Positions 25,380 to 35,407 of a stretch of DNA of 64,000 bases are shown here, one piece after another. Made by a program: the position numbers and the translations under genes. Numbering within the stretch: position 1 is the stretch's first letter; each line of letters starts with the position of its first letter. Under the pieces are notes generated by a model, which did not search any database, had not been told where the DNA came from, and was given only the letters and a program-made list of their open reading frames with translations. Source of the stretch: Rhizobium sp. CB3090 (GTDB lineage: Bacteria > Pseudomonadota > Alphaproteobacteria > Rhizobiales > Rhizobiaceae); NCBI RefSeq assembly GCF_029714285.1, contig NZ_CP121663.1, positions 558,001 through 622,000 on the forward strand, read 5' to 3'.

Positions 25380-27290
25380 ATGATCGATTACGATGAAGAG
25401 AAAACCAATTTTCCCGTAGCCATGCACTACGACCGGGACCGCTGCCTTCACGACATGGTGCGTGAGCAGGCCCAGGCCACGCCGCACACGACGGCTGTCG
25501 TCTTTGGAGATACGGCGCTCAGCTACCACGATCTCGACCGGCTTTCAGACGCATTGGCGGCCTACCTCGTAAAACTCGGCATCCGCAAAGCGGACATCGT
25601 CGGTCTGTTCCTGCCGCGCAGCCTCAATGCCATCGTCTGCAAGCTCGCCATTCTCAAGGCTGGCGGCGCGTATCTTCCCCTTGATCCCGCCTTTCCGATC
25701 GAGCACCTCGATTACGTCATCGGCGAATGCGAGCCGAAAGTGGTCTTTGTCGATTCGGCCTATGGCGACAAGATCAGCGTCGTTCCCAGCATGCGCGGCC
25801 GAGTTATCGAGGCTAGCGCGATCATCGCGGAAATGACCATCAGCCCGCCGCAGCCGAAGCCTTCCGTCAAAGTCGGCGGCGACGATCTGGCCTATGTCAT
25901 GTACACCTCCGGTTCGACCGGCCGCCCGAAAGGCACCGCGATCGCGCATCGCAGCATCTCCCGGGTCGTCCTGGATCAGACCTATGTCGATTTCCAGCCG
26001 GATGATGTGGTCCTCCACACCGCAACCATCGCCTTCGACGCGGCGACCCTCGAAATCTGGGGAGCATTGCTGAATGGCTGCACGCTTGTCGGCATGCCGG
26101 ATACCAGCTTCTCCGTGGCCCGGCTCAGCAATCTCATGCGCGAAACCGGCGTCAGCATCACGTTTCTGACGACGGGGCTGTTCAATCTGTTTGCCGACCA
26201 CGCGGACGGCGATCTGCCCAGGCTTCGTCATGTCCTGTTCGGCGGCGATGTCGGATCGGCGGTTCATGCGCGCCGTTTTCTTGACCGTCACCCCGGCTGC
26301 AAGCTGACGAACGCCTACGGACCGACCGAAACGACGGTTTTTGCGACAGCCTTCGAGGTGCCTGCGAACTTTTCCGGCCAGGAATTGCCGATCGGCAGGG
26401 CAATCGCGCATACGGGCATTGCTGTCCTCGACGAGGAATTGCGGGAGGTCCCGCATGGGACCGAGGGGCAATTGGCGATCTCGGGCGACGGGCTTGCGAT
26501 CGGCTATTTCAAACGTCCGGAAATGACCGCGGAGAAGTTCGTGACGATCAGCACGAATAGCGGCCAAAAGCGATATTATCTGACGGGCGATCTTGCCGTT
26601 CTGCATGCGGACGGCATGGTCGCCTTCAAAGGACGCCGCGACCGGCAGATCAAGATCAACGGCAAGCGTATCGAACTCGATGAAATCGAGGCAACGCTGA
26701 GACGCGATCCGCGCCTTGCCGACGGCATCGTCCTTTGCCACGTCCAGAGCCCGACGCTGAAGCGCATCGTCGCCTACCTATGCCCCCGTCAGGGGAGCGC
26801 GGGTCCCGATTTCGTGCCGAGCGTCATGGCGACGCTGCGGGCGGCACTTCCGGCCTACATGATCCCGAGCGCCGCCGTGGTCGTCGATGCATTTCCACTG
26901 ACGCCGGCCGGCAAGGTCGACCGTTCCAAGCTTCAGCCGCCGCCGGTGGAGCAGATCGAGATCGCACCGGACGCCATCGCCAAGAGCGAGACGGAAACTC
27001 TTCTGACAAGGCTCTGGCAGGACGCGCTGGGCGCGGGGAAGATCGATCTCGACAGGAACTTCTTCGACCTCGGCGGAACCTCGCTTCAGCTCATGGAGAT
27101 CCATGCAGGCCTTGAGGCCGAGCTCGAACGTTCCGTCGACGTCGTCGCCTTGTTCAGGCATCCGACGATCCGCGAATTGGCTCGCTATGTCGACGGCAAG
27201 GCTTCGGGTTCAGCACGGGCGATCGCTGCCGCCCAGCGCGCCGCTCTCCAGAGAAAGACTATGTCCCAATTCCGCAGGAGCTCTTCATGA
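25380..27290 (+). CDS. NRPS loading protein: adenylation domain plus carrier domain (A-PCP)
   Basis: A 636-residue two-domain protein; the start at 25380 (MIDYDEEK) follows CGGAG and avoids a non-homologous extension. The adenylation domain (about 15-520) has VMYTSGSTGRPKG (about 170), NAYGPTETT (about 310), YYLTGDLA, GRRDRQIKINGKRIEL and the final Lys in TPAGKVDR. Reading the ten specificity positions by motif alignment gives D-A-L-F-L-G-A-V-F-K, which I cannot match with confidence to one amino acid. The carrier domain follows, with the phosphopantetheine Ser at residue 568 (DLGGTSLQL). It lacks a condensation domain, so it loads the starter. It overlaps the next gene by 4 bases. Confidence 0.92.
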   Translation: MIDYDEEKTNFPVAMHYDRDRCLHDMVREQAQATPHTTAVVFGDTALSYHDLDRLSDALAAYLVKLGIRKADIVGLFLPRSLNAIVCKLAILKAGGAYLPLDPAFPIEHLDYVIGECEPKVVFVDSAYGDKISVVPSMRGRVIEASAIIAEMTISPPQPKPSVKVGGDDLAYVMYTSGSTGRPKGTAIAHRSISRVVLDQTYVDFQPDDVVLHTATIAFDAATLEIWGALLNGCTLVGMPDTSFSVARLSNLMRETGVSITFLTTGLFNLFADHADGDLPRLRHVLFGGDVGSAVHARRFLDRHPGCKLTNAYGPTETTVFATAFEVPANFSGQELPIGRAIAHTGIAVLDEELREVPHGTEGQLAISGDGLAIGYFKRPEMTAEKFVTISTNSGQKRYYLTGDLAVLHADGMVAFKGRRDRQIKINGKRIELDEIEATLRRDPRLADGIVLCHVQSPTLKRIVAYLCPRQGSAGPDFVPSVMATLRAALPAYMIPSAAVVVDAFPLTPAGKVDRSKLQPPPVEQIEIAPDAIAKSETETLLTRLWQDALGAGKIDLDRNFFDLGGTSLQLMEIHAGLEAELERSVDVVALFRHPTIRELARYVDGKASGSARAIAAAQRAALQRKTMSQFRRSSS

Positions 27291-30200
27291 CGAAAGATTT
27301 CGATACCGGTCATGCCAGTGGCGATGAGAGTGATTTCGATAGCAATCAGGATTGGGACAATCAGGATTCGGGCGGTATCGCAATCATCGGCATGTCCGGT
27401 CGCTTTCCGGGAGCGCCTTCGGTAGAGGCGCTTTGGCAACTGATTTGCGAGGGGCGCAATGCCTTCTCGCAATTCTCGCCGGAAGAACTTGAAGATGCCT
27501 TTACCGACGAAGAGCGCGCGCAGCCGAATTTTGTTCCGGCCAGGCCGCATCTTCGCGATGTCGAGATGTTCGATGCCGATTTCTTCGGCATGTATCCGCG
27601 TGAGGCGGCGCTGACCGATCCGCAGCATCGGGTCTTCCTGGAAATCTGCTGGGAAGCGCTCGAAAATGGCGGCTACGATCCGCAGCGTTATCCGGGGATG
27701 ATCGGCGTCTTCGCCGGCTCCTCGATGCCGACCTACCTCATCAACAACGTTCTGGGCGATCGCGCCAAGGCGGAGGAATTCACCTCCAACTATCAGATCG
27801 GTTGTTTCCAACAGCTTGTCGGCGCACTTAACGACACGCTTGCCACACGCATCGCTTATAAATTCAATCTGCGTGGTCCTGCCTTCACGGTGCAATCGGC
27901 CTGCTCGACCTCGCTCCTCGCCGTCTCTCAGGCCTGCCAGAACCTGCTGACCTATGGCTGCGACATGGCGCTTGCCGGTGGCGTTTCGATTACCATTCCT
28001 CAAAGGCGCGGCTACATCTATCAGGAAGGTGGCATGGCCTCGCCGGATGGAACCTGCCGTCCGTTCGACGCGAACGCCGCCGGCACGGTCTTCGCCAGCG
28101 GCGCCGGCGTCGTTCTTCTGAAGCGCCAGGAGGATGCGATCCGGGATGGCGACCATATCTATGCGGTCATCCGCGGCTATGGCGTCAACAATGACGGCTC
28201 CGACAAGGTCGGCTTTGTCGCACCCAGTGTCGAAGGCCAGGCCGAAGCGATTTCTGCGGCCTTTGCGAATGCCGGCGTCTCGCCCGCAACGATCGGCTAT
28301 GTCGAATGCCACGGCACCGCGACGCCGCTCGGCGACCCCATCGAATTCAGCGGCCTGAAGGGTGCTTTTTCGGACGATCCACCGCCGCCGGCAAGCTGTG
28401 CCCTGGGATCGGTGAAGGGCAATATCGGCCACACCGACGCAGCCGCCGGCGTTACCGGCCTCATCAAGACGGCGCTGGCGTTGGGCAAGGCGAAGATCCC
28501 GCCTATGCCCAACTACGAAAAGCCGAACCCGCGCATCGATCTTGATCGCAGCCCCTTTTACATTCCGACCGAAATGATCGACTGGCCGGAAACGGAAGGG
28601 CCGCGCCGCGCCGGCGTCAGTGCATTCGGTGTCGGCGGCACGAACATTCACGTCATCGTCGAAGAAGCGCCGGCGCATCGCGCCGAGCCCGCGGATGAGC
28701 AGCAAGGGCCATATCTTCTGCCGCTTTCGGCATCCAATCCGGCCGCCTTGTCGGCGATGCGCGCCAATCTCGCCGACCATCTTGCCAACAATCCTGGGCT
28801 GCCTTTGGCGCAATTGGCGCACACGCTGCAGGCCGGCCGGCGCGAGTTCAATCATCGCCTTGCGATCACCGCCAGCACCACGGGGGAAGCGATTGATCGC
28901 CTGACGGCGGAGCGCTACCAGCCGCTTGTCGCTGCCGATCAACCGCCGGTCGCCTTCATGTTTCCGGGGCAGGGCGCTCAATACCCCGGCATGGGCGCCG
29001 GTCTCTACAGCTCGGAGCCGGAATTCGCCCGCTGGATCGATCGCGGCGCCGAGATCCTGAAGATGACCCTCGGCGTCGATCTGCGCGATTATATCTGCCA
29101 CACCGGCCCTGTGACACAGTCGATGGCCGACGAGCAGCGTGAAACGCGTATCGCCCAGCCCTGCCTCTATCTCGTCGAATATGCGCTGGCGCGGCTGTGG
29201 TTGAGCCGCGGCGTCAAGCCCTATGCGATGATCGGCCATAGCGTCGGCGAATTCGTCGCCGCAACGCTCGCCAACGTCATCTCCTTCGAAGACGGCTTGC
29301 GGCTGGTCGCCAATCGCGGACGGCTGATGCAGAACCAGCCGCACGGTGCGATGGTTTCGGTCCGCGCCGATGCCGAAACGGTCTCCATGCATCTGCGCGG
29401 TAAGGTGGAAATCGCCGCAATCAACGCGCCGAAACTCTCTGTCATCTCAGGGCCGTTCGAAGATATCGATACGGTTTGCACCATTCTCGAATCCGCCGGC
29501 ATCGCCTTCAGCCGGTTGCATACCTCGCATGCCTTCCATTCGGCGATGATGGATGACGCCGTCATTGCCCTGCGTGAAGAAACGGCGAAGACCACATACG
29601 GCACCGCCACCGTGCCGTATATTTCCTGCGTCACGGGCGACTGGCAGACCAGCGAACGCGGAACATCGCCGGACTATTGGGCGAGCCATTGCCGCGATGC
29701 GGTTCACTTCGCCGATGGTCTGATGACTCTCTGCCGTGGCCGGAAACCGGTCCTTCTGGAAGTCGGTCCCGGCCGGACGCTCTCAGTCTTTGCCGCGCAG
29801 ACGATTGCCCGCGACAGTGTCGCCGCCATCGTGCAGTCGCTGCCCGAGCATGATCGTGCCTTTGCCGCTGCCGAGACCCTGGCGGAGGCACATGGCAAGC
29901 TCTGGATGGCGGGCTACTCGCTGGAATGGCCGGCCCTGCCTGCCAGCGCCCAGCAGCGCCTTGCACTGCCGACCTATCCGTTCCAGCGCCAGCGCCACTG
30001 GATCGACGCACCGCAATCCTCCCGCCGTGCGTCGAGCCAACGGGCTCTGCCCGCTGAAATTCCCGTGCCCGCTGCCTCTTTCGCAGCCGATGTCAACCTT
30101 GTCGATGAGAACAACGCCATGAACGTCGTAACACCACTCTCCCTTTCGGATCGCGTCCTCACACTTGAAACATCCCTGTTGACCTTGCTCAGCGAAATGT

Positions 30201-33200
30201 CAGGGGAGACGCTGGGGATCAGCGAACGGGCCGTGACTTTCCTCGAACTCGGTTTCGACTCGCTGTTCGTCGGGCAGTTCGCACAGCGCATCGAGAAGGA
30301 ATACAAGGTCAAGCTCTCCTTCCGCGAGCTGCTCAGCAACATTCCGTCAGTCGCCGATCTGGCACTGCATCTCGACCAGCAGATGCCGCCGGACGCGGTG
30401 AAGCCAGCCGCTGCACCGCTGGCGACGCCAGTTGTCGCTGCTGCCGCGCCCGCTGCCACGGCACCGTCGCCAGCCGCAATTCCGATGGCGCTTCCGGTCG
30501 CTCCGATGCCGGTGGTATCAGGCGCTTCGTCTGATTTGGCAGCCGTATTGCAATCGCAGATCCAGCTCGCGCAGTCCTTGTTTGCCCAGCAGTTGCTGAT
30601 CCTGCAGGGCGGCACGGCACTCGTCCCGCCTGCTGCTGCAGCGATACCAGCCGCCGCGCAGCCGATACCGGCCGTCGCGGCTGCTCCCGCTCCCGCGCCT
30701 GCCGCTGCAATCCCCGCCAAGCCGGCAACGGAGGCAACGGAAACCGAATTCGGCACTGAACGCATCAAACTCTATCGCCCGGGCGCAAAGAGCCTCGCGC
30801 CGGAAATATCCAACGCAAAACGGGCCTTCATCGCCGACCTGACCGCTGCCTATGAGGCGAAGAATCCCAAGTCCAAGGCATTCACCAAGGCTAATCGCCA
30901 TTGGCTTGCCGACCCGCGCACGGCTTCCGGTTTCCGCGCCGACTGGAAGGAAATGGTCTTCCCGATCGTTTGCGACCATTCCAAAGGCGCACACATCTGG
31001 GATGTCGACGGCAACAAATACGTCGATCTGGTCAACGGCTTCGGTCAGACCGCCTTCGGTCACGCACCGGATTTCGTCATCGATGCGATCAAAGCCCAGG
31101 CCGACATCGGTTTTGCCATCGGTCCGCAAACGCCGCTTGCCGGCGACGTTGCCGGGATGATCGCCGAAGTGACCGGCCATGAGCGGGTCACCTTCTGCAA
31201 CACCGGCTCGGAAGCTGTCATGGCCGCCATGCGTCTCGCCCGTGCCGTTACCGGCCGCGACCGCATCGTGGTCTTTGCCAATGACTATCACGGCCAGTTC
31301 GACGAAGTACTGGTCAAGGGCCGCAACCGGGCTGACCGGCCGATCGCTTTGCCGATCGCTTCCGGCATTCCGATGGCCTCGGTATCCAACATGACCGTGC
31401 TGCGCTACGGCGCGCCGGAAAGCCTCGATTTCATCCGCAACAATGCCGATGAAATTGCAGCCGTTATCATTGAGCCTATCCAGAGCCGCCATCCCGAACT
31501 GCAGCCGATCGAATTCGTTCGTGAGCTGCGCGATGTCGCCACCAAGTCTGAATTCGCCCTGGTCTTCGATGAAGTCGTCACCGGCTTCCGCGTCGATCCC
31601 GGCGGCATGCAGGCGATTTGGGGCATCAAGGGCGATATGGCGACTTATGGCAAAGTTGTCGGCGGCGGCATGCCGATTGGAGTTCTGGTTGGAAGCGCGC
31701 GTTTCATGGATGCTCTCGACGGCGGCCACTGGAATTACGGCGATGACTCCGTTCCCATGACCGCCCCGACTTTTTTTGCCGGCACATTCGTACGTCACCC
31801 GCTGGTGCTTGCCGCGGCAAATGCCGTCCTGCATCACATCAAGGGCGAGGGTGCGGAACTTTATGGACGGGTCGCCGAACGGACCGAGGCCCTAGTCGCC
31901 GAGATGAAGGCGGACCTCGCAACGCGCGGCATTGCCGATGTCATTCACGGCTACAAGAGCTGGTTCGCCGCCGACTTCAGCAGCCAGGATTCGCTGGGAT
32001 CGCTGTTCTACGCTCAGATGCGCCTGAACGGCGTCCACATCCAGGAAGGCTATCCATGCTTCCTGACAACGGCCCATAGCGAAGAGGATTTCCAGACCAT
32101 CGCCAAGGCCTTCCGCGACAGTCTCGATGCCCTGCAGTCGGTGGGCATTCTCGCGCCTGCCGAAGATAGGCCGGCCCCAGTGGTCGAAACGAAAGCACCC
32201 GTCGTAGCCCGTGCTCCGCGGCCTCAATCTGCACCGCTGACCGAGGCGCAAACGGAAATCTGGCTGGCGGCGCAGGCCGGCGACGAAGCCTCGTGCTCCT
32301 TCAACGAGTCCTTTTCATTGAAGCTCGAAGGCGCTTTCGACGAGAAGGCATTCCGCAAAGCCATTGATACTGTCGTTGACCGCCACGATGCCTTCCACAT
32401 CCGTTTTGATCGCAGCGGCCAGTTCTTCCACTTCATTCCGGATTTCAAACTTGACGTGCCGCTGGTCGATCGTGCCAGCGAAGTAGATCTGCGGCAGATC
32501 GTCGAAGACGAAGCGCTGACACCCTTTGACCTCGTGAACGGTCCTTTGGTCCGGGCCAGCATTGTGAAACTTAGCGGTGACAAGCACGTCTTCGTCTTCA
32601 CCGGCCACCACATCGTCTGTGACGGCTGGTCGATCAACGTCTTCGTGGACGAGCTGTCGACGGCCTATGCCGCCTACCAACAGGGCGACACACCGAGCTT
32701 CGAACCGGCTCTGTCCTTCGCCACCTATTCGACCGACTTCGCACCAAAGCCTGAGAAATCAGGTGCAACGGAACAATTCTGGCTCGACCAGTTCAAAACG
32801 GTTCCCGATCTGCCGGAAATGCCGCTTGACCGGCCGCGCCCGGAATATCGCAGCTTTGCCGGCGGAACCTGCACCGGCTTCATCGGCGAAGACGTCTACA
32901 AGGCTCTGAAGAAGGCAGGGGCAAAATCGGGTGCAACGCTGTTCTCCACCCTGCTTGCCACCCTGCAGGTGACGATCTCACGGCTTTCCGGCCAGGAGGA
33001 CATCGTCATCGCTATCCCGTCTGCCGGCCAGAGCCTGATCGGTGACCAGATCCTCGTCGGCCACTGCGTCAATCTTCTGCCGTTGCGCCAGACCGTGACG
33101 CCGGCAGAATCCTTCGTGACCCACCTGAAGGCAACGCAGCAGTTGGTCTTCCAGGCGTTCGAGCATCAGGACTACACCTACGGCACGCTGGTGCGCAAAC

Positions 33201-35407
33201 TCGGCATCAAGCGCGACTCACGGCGCCTGCCGCTCACCGAGATCCAGTTCAACCTGGAACGGATGGCCGGCGGCTCCGCCTTCGGCAACCTCAAGCCCAC
33301 GATCGAGCCGAATGCGAAGGCATTCTCCAACTTCGACATGTTCTTCAACATGATCGAGGCAACGGATCACATTCGCATTGATGTCGACTACAATGCCGAC
33401 GTCTTCGACCGCGCCACCATCGAGCGCTGGATCGGCCATTTCGCGACGCTGGCGGAAGCACTCGCGAAAGATATGGATCATAAGGTCTCCGACCTGTCGC
33501 TGCTGACGGCGGAGGAGAAATCCTGGCTGATCGACAGCCTGAATCATTCGGCGATGGACTATAATCACGACGAGTTCGCCTTCTCGCTCTTCGCCCGCAA
33601 GGCAGCGCAACATCCGAATGCCGTCGCCGCCGAACATGACGGCCACACGATCACCTACGGCGAACTCGAAACCCGCTCCAACCAGCTCGCCCTTTATCTG
33701 CAGATGGCGATCCCGGAACCTGGCCAGCGTATCGCGCTTCTCGTCGAGCGCTCGCTTGAAATGATCGTCGCCCTCATGGCGGTCATGAAGTCCGGGCACA
33801 CCTATGTGCCCATGGACCCAGCCCATCCCGAGCCGCGGTTGCGTCAGACGCTGGATATCGCCCGCGTCGGCGGCCTGATCTGCGACAGCGACGAGATGGC
33901 ACGGCTTGCCGCCTCGGGCACGCCCATCATCCGTGTCGACAAGGACGCTAAGGCCATCGGCTCGATGACGGGTGCTACCCTGAAGAACCTGCCGACCGAT
34001 ACCACCGCTCCGGCCTATATCATCTTTACCTCGGGCTCGACGGGCATGCCGAAGGGTGTCGAAGTGTCCCACCGGGCGCTGACGAACTTCCTACTCTCCA
34101 TGGCGAAGGAACCGGGATTCACCGCCAGCGACACGCTGATTGCCGTGACGACCATCTCCTTCGATATAGCCGGGCTGGAAATATACCTGCCGCTGATATC
34201 GGGCGGAAAGGTCGTCATCGCCAGCCGCACGCAGGTACAGGATGGTTTCGCACTGGTGAGGCTGGTCAACGAGCACAATGCCACGGTGCTGCAGGCAACT
34301 CCGACGCTCTGGCAGATGTTGACGGAGGCCGGCCTCAAGGAACGGCCGAACCTGAAAATGCTTTGCGGCGGCGAGCCCTTGCCGAAGGAACTGGCGAAAT
34401 CGCTGCTGACGATCGGGGGTGAGCTCTGGAACATGTATGGCCCGACGGAGACGACGATCTGGTCTTCGTTGCAGCGGATCACCGATGCGGACCAGCCGAT
34501 CACCATCGGTCATCCGATCGCCAATACGCAGCTCTACATCCTCGACCAGAACAATCGGATCGCGCCGATCGGCGTGACCGGCGAACTGCATATCGGCGGC
34601 GACGGCCTGGCGAACGGTTATTTCGACCGGCTTGACCTGACCGAGAAAGCTTTCGTGCCGTTCTGCTTCGCGACCGGCAGGCCGAAGCGGCTCTACAAGA
34701 CCGGCGATGTCGGACGCCGCCTGGCCGACGGGTCGCTGCAATTGCTCGGCCGGCGCGACCAGCAGATCAAGCTTCGCGGCTTCCGCATCGAACTCGGCGA
34801 TATCGAAGCCGTCGTTTCCAAGGCCGAAGGTGTCCGCCAATGCGCCGTCGTCGTGGCGGAGAACCAGAAGGGCGACCGCTCTCTCGTCTGCTACGTCGTA
34901 CCCACCATCAGCGGCATCGAGCTTTCGTCAGCCAATCTCGCCGCATACGCCAAGGCCAATCTTCCCGGCCATATGGTGCCGAGCTTCTGGGTGATCGAAA
35001 GTGAGCTGCCGCAGACGGCCAATGGCAAGCTCGATCGCAAGACCCTGCAGTTGCGCGGCGTGCCGCAGCGCGAAGCCGCAATCGTCAAGGTCCAACCCAA
35101 GACGGAGACGGAGCGGCGGATCCTGACGATCTGGCAGGAGGTGCTGAACCTCGGCGACATCAGCGTCGACGACAATCTCTACGCGCTGGGTGCCGACTCG
35201 CTGACCATCTTCCGCATCGCCGCCCGCATGCTCGATACCGGCCTGCCGCTGGAGGCGAAGCATCTGCTGCGTCACCCGTCGGTGGTCGAACTGGCGGCCT
35301 TCGCCGACAGCCAGGGCGAGATCAAAACTGATCCGGCGCAATTTCACGTTCCATCCTTGAGAGACTTCCGTAACGGCGCACGCCGCGGATTGGAGAGGGC
35401 AATATGA
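27287..35407 (+). CDS. Hybrid PKS-NRPS: KS-AT-ACP-aminotransferase-C-A(Gly)-PCP
   Basis: A 2706-residue assembly-line protein. KS about 29-460 with Cys206, His342 and His382. AT about 550-860 with Ser652 (GHSVGE) and HAFH at 748-751, the malonyl-CoA type. ACP with Ser992 (GFDSL). An Ala/Pro-rich linker at about 1035-1155. A class III PLP aminotransferase at about 1160-1630 with Lys1456 (TYGKVVGGG). Condensation domain with intact HHIVCDG (1774-1780). Adenylation domain with NMYGPTETT and specificity code D-I-L-Q-L-G-M-I-W-K, the known glycine code. Carrier Ser2638. There is no KR, DH or ER. This order is like the MycA/ItuA module that makes beta-amino acids: the starter is extended by malonate, the beta-keto is transaminated and glycine is added. 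Confidence 0.95.
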   Translation: MTKDFDTGHASGDESDFDSNQDWDNQDSGGIAIIGMSGRFPGAPSVEALWQLICEGRNAFSQFSPEELEDAFTDEERAQPNFVPARPHLRDVEMFDADFFGMYPREAALTDPQHRVFLEICWEALENGGYDPQRYPGMIGVFAGSSMPTYLINNVLGDRAKAEEFTSNYQIGCFQQLVGALNDTLATRIAYKFNLRGPAFTVQSACSTSLLAVSQACQNLLTYGCDMALAGGVSITIPQRRGYIYQEGGMASPDGTCRPFDANAAGTVFASGAGVVLLKRQEDAIRDGDHIYAVIRGYGVNNDGSDKVGFVAPSVEGQAEAISAAFANAGVSPATIGYVECHGTATPLGDPIEFSGLKGAFSDDPPPPASCALGSVKGNIGHTDAAAGVTGLIKTALALGKAKIPPMPNYEKPNPRIDLDRSPFYIPTEMIDWPETEGPRRAGVSAFGVGGTNIHVIVEEAPAHRAEPADEQQGPYLLPLSASNPAALSAMRANLADHLANNPGLPLAQLAHTLQAGRREFNHRLAITASTTGEAIDRLTAERYQPLVAADQPPVAFMFPGQGAQYPGMGAGLYSSEPEFARWIDRGAEILKMTLGVDLRDYICHTGPVTQSMADEQRETRIAQPCLYLVEYALARLWLSRGVKPYAMIGHSVGEFVAATLANVISFEDGLRLVANRGRLMQNQPHGAMVSVRADAETVSMHLRGKVEIAAINAPKLSVISGPFEDIDTVCTILESAGIAFSRLHTSHAFHSAMMDDAVIALREETAKTTYGTATVPYISCVTGDWQTSERGTSPDYWASHCRDAVHFADGLMTLCRGRKPVLLEVGPGRTLSVFAAQTIARDSVAAIVQSLPEHDRAFAAAETLAEAHGKLWMAGYSLEWPALPASAQQRLALPTYPFQRQRHWIDAPQSSRRASSQRALPAEIPVPAASFAADVNLVDENNAMNVVTPLSLSDRVLTLETSLLTLLSEMSGETLGISERAVTFLELGFDSLFVGQFAQRIEKEYKVKLSFRELLSNIPSVADLALHLDQQMPPDAVKPAAAPLATPVVAAAAPAATAPSPAAIPMALPVAPMPVVSGASSDLAAVLQSQIQLAQSLFAQQLLILQGGTALVPPAAAAIPAAAQPIPAVAAAPAPAPAAAIPAKPATEATETEFGTERIKLYRPGAKSLAPEISNAKRAFIADLTAAYEAKNPKSKAFTKANRHWLADPRTASGFRADWKEMVFPIVCDHSKGAHIWDVDGNKYVDLVNGFGQTAFGHAPDFVIDAIKAQADIGFAIGPQTPLAGDVAGMIAEVTGHERVTFCNTGSEAVMAAMRLARAVTGRDRIVVFANDYHGQFDEVLVKGRNRADRPIALPIASGIPMASVSNMTVLRYGAPESLDFIRNNADEIAAVIIEPIQSRHPELQPIEFVRELRDVATKSEFALVFDEVVTGFRVDPGGMQAIWGIKGDMATYGKVVGGGMPIGVLVGSARFMDALDGGHWNYGDDSVPMTAPTFFAGTFVRHPLVLAAANAVLHHIKGEGAELYGRVAERTEALVAEMKADLATRGIADVIHGYKSWFAADFSSQDSLGSLFYAQMRLNGVHIQEGYPCFLTTAHSEEDFQTIAKAFRDSLDALQSVGILAPAEDRPAPVVETKAPVVARAPRPQSAPLTEAQTEIWLAAQAGDEASCSFNESFSLKLEGAFDEKAFRKAIDTVVDRHDAFHIRFDRSGQFFHFIPDFKLDVPLVDRASEVDLRQIVEDEALTPFDLVNGPLVRASIVKLSGDKHVFVFTGHHIVCDGWSINVFVDELSTAYAAYQQGDTPSFEPALSFATYSTDFAPKPEKSGATEQFWLDQFKTVPDLPEMPLDRPRPEYRSFAGGTCTGFIGEDVYKALKKAGAKSGATLFSTLLATLQVTISRLSGQEDIVIAIPSAGQSLIGDQILVGHCVNLLPLRQTVTPAESFVTHLKATQQLVFQAFEHQDYTYGTLVRKLGIKRDSRRLPLTEIQFNLERMAGGSAFGNLKPTIEPNAKAFSNFDMFFNMIEATDHIRIDVDYNADVFDRATIERWIGHFATLAEALAKDMDHKVSDLSLLTAEEKSWLIDSLNHSAMDYNHDEFAFSLFARKAAQHPNAVAAEHDGHTITYGELETRSNQLALYLQMAIPEPGQRIALLVERSLEMIVALMAVMKSGHTYVPMDPAHPEPRLRQTLDIARVGGLICDSDEMARLAASGTPIIRVDKDAKAIGSMTGATLKNLPTDTTAPAYIIFTSGSTGMPKGVEVSHRALTNFLLSMAKEPGFTASDTLIAVTTISFDIAGLEIYLPLISGGKVVIASRTQVQDGFALVRLVNEHNATVLQATPTLWQMLTEAGLKERPNLKMLCGGEPLPKELAKSLLTIGGELWNMYGPTETTIWSSLQRITDADQPITIGHPIANTQLYILDQNNRIAPIGVTGELHIGGDGLANGYFDRLDLTEKAFVPFCFATGRPKRLYKTGDVGRRLADGSLQLLGRRDQQIKLRGFRIELGDIEAVVSKAEGVRQCAVVVAENQKGDRSLVCYVVPTISGIELSSANLAAYAKANLPGHMVPSFWVIESELPQTANGKLDRKTLQLRGVPQREAAIVKVQPKTETERRILTIWQEVLNLGDISVDDNLYALGADSLTIFRIAARMLDTGLPLEAKHLLRHPSVVELAAFADSQGEIKTDPAQFHVPSLRDFRNGARRGLERAI

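Noticed and set aside
27185..29392. Long open frame (735 codons) on the minus strand opposite the PKS gene
   Set aside because: It is antisense to a KS-AT region with all catalytic motifs. The Arg/Asp/Gly-rich product is typical of the mirror of high-GC coding DNA.
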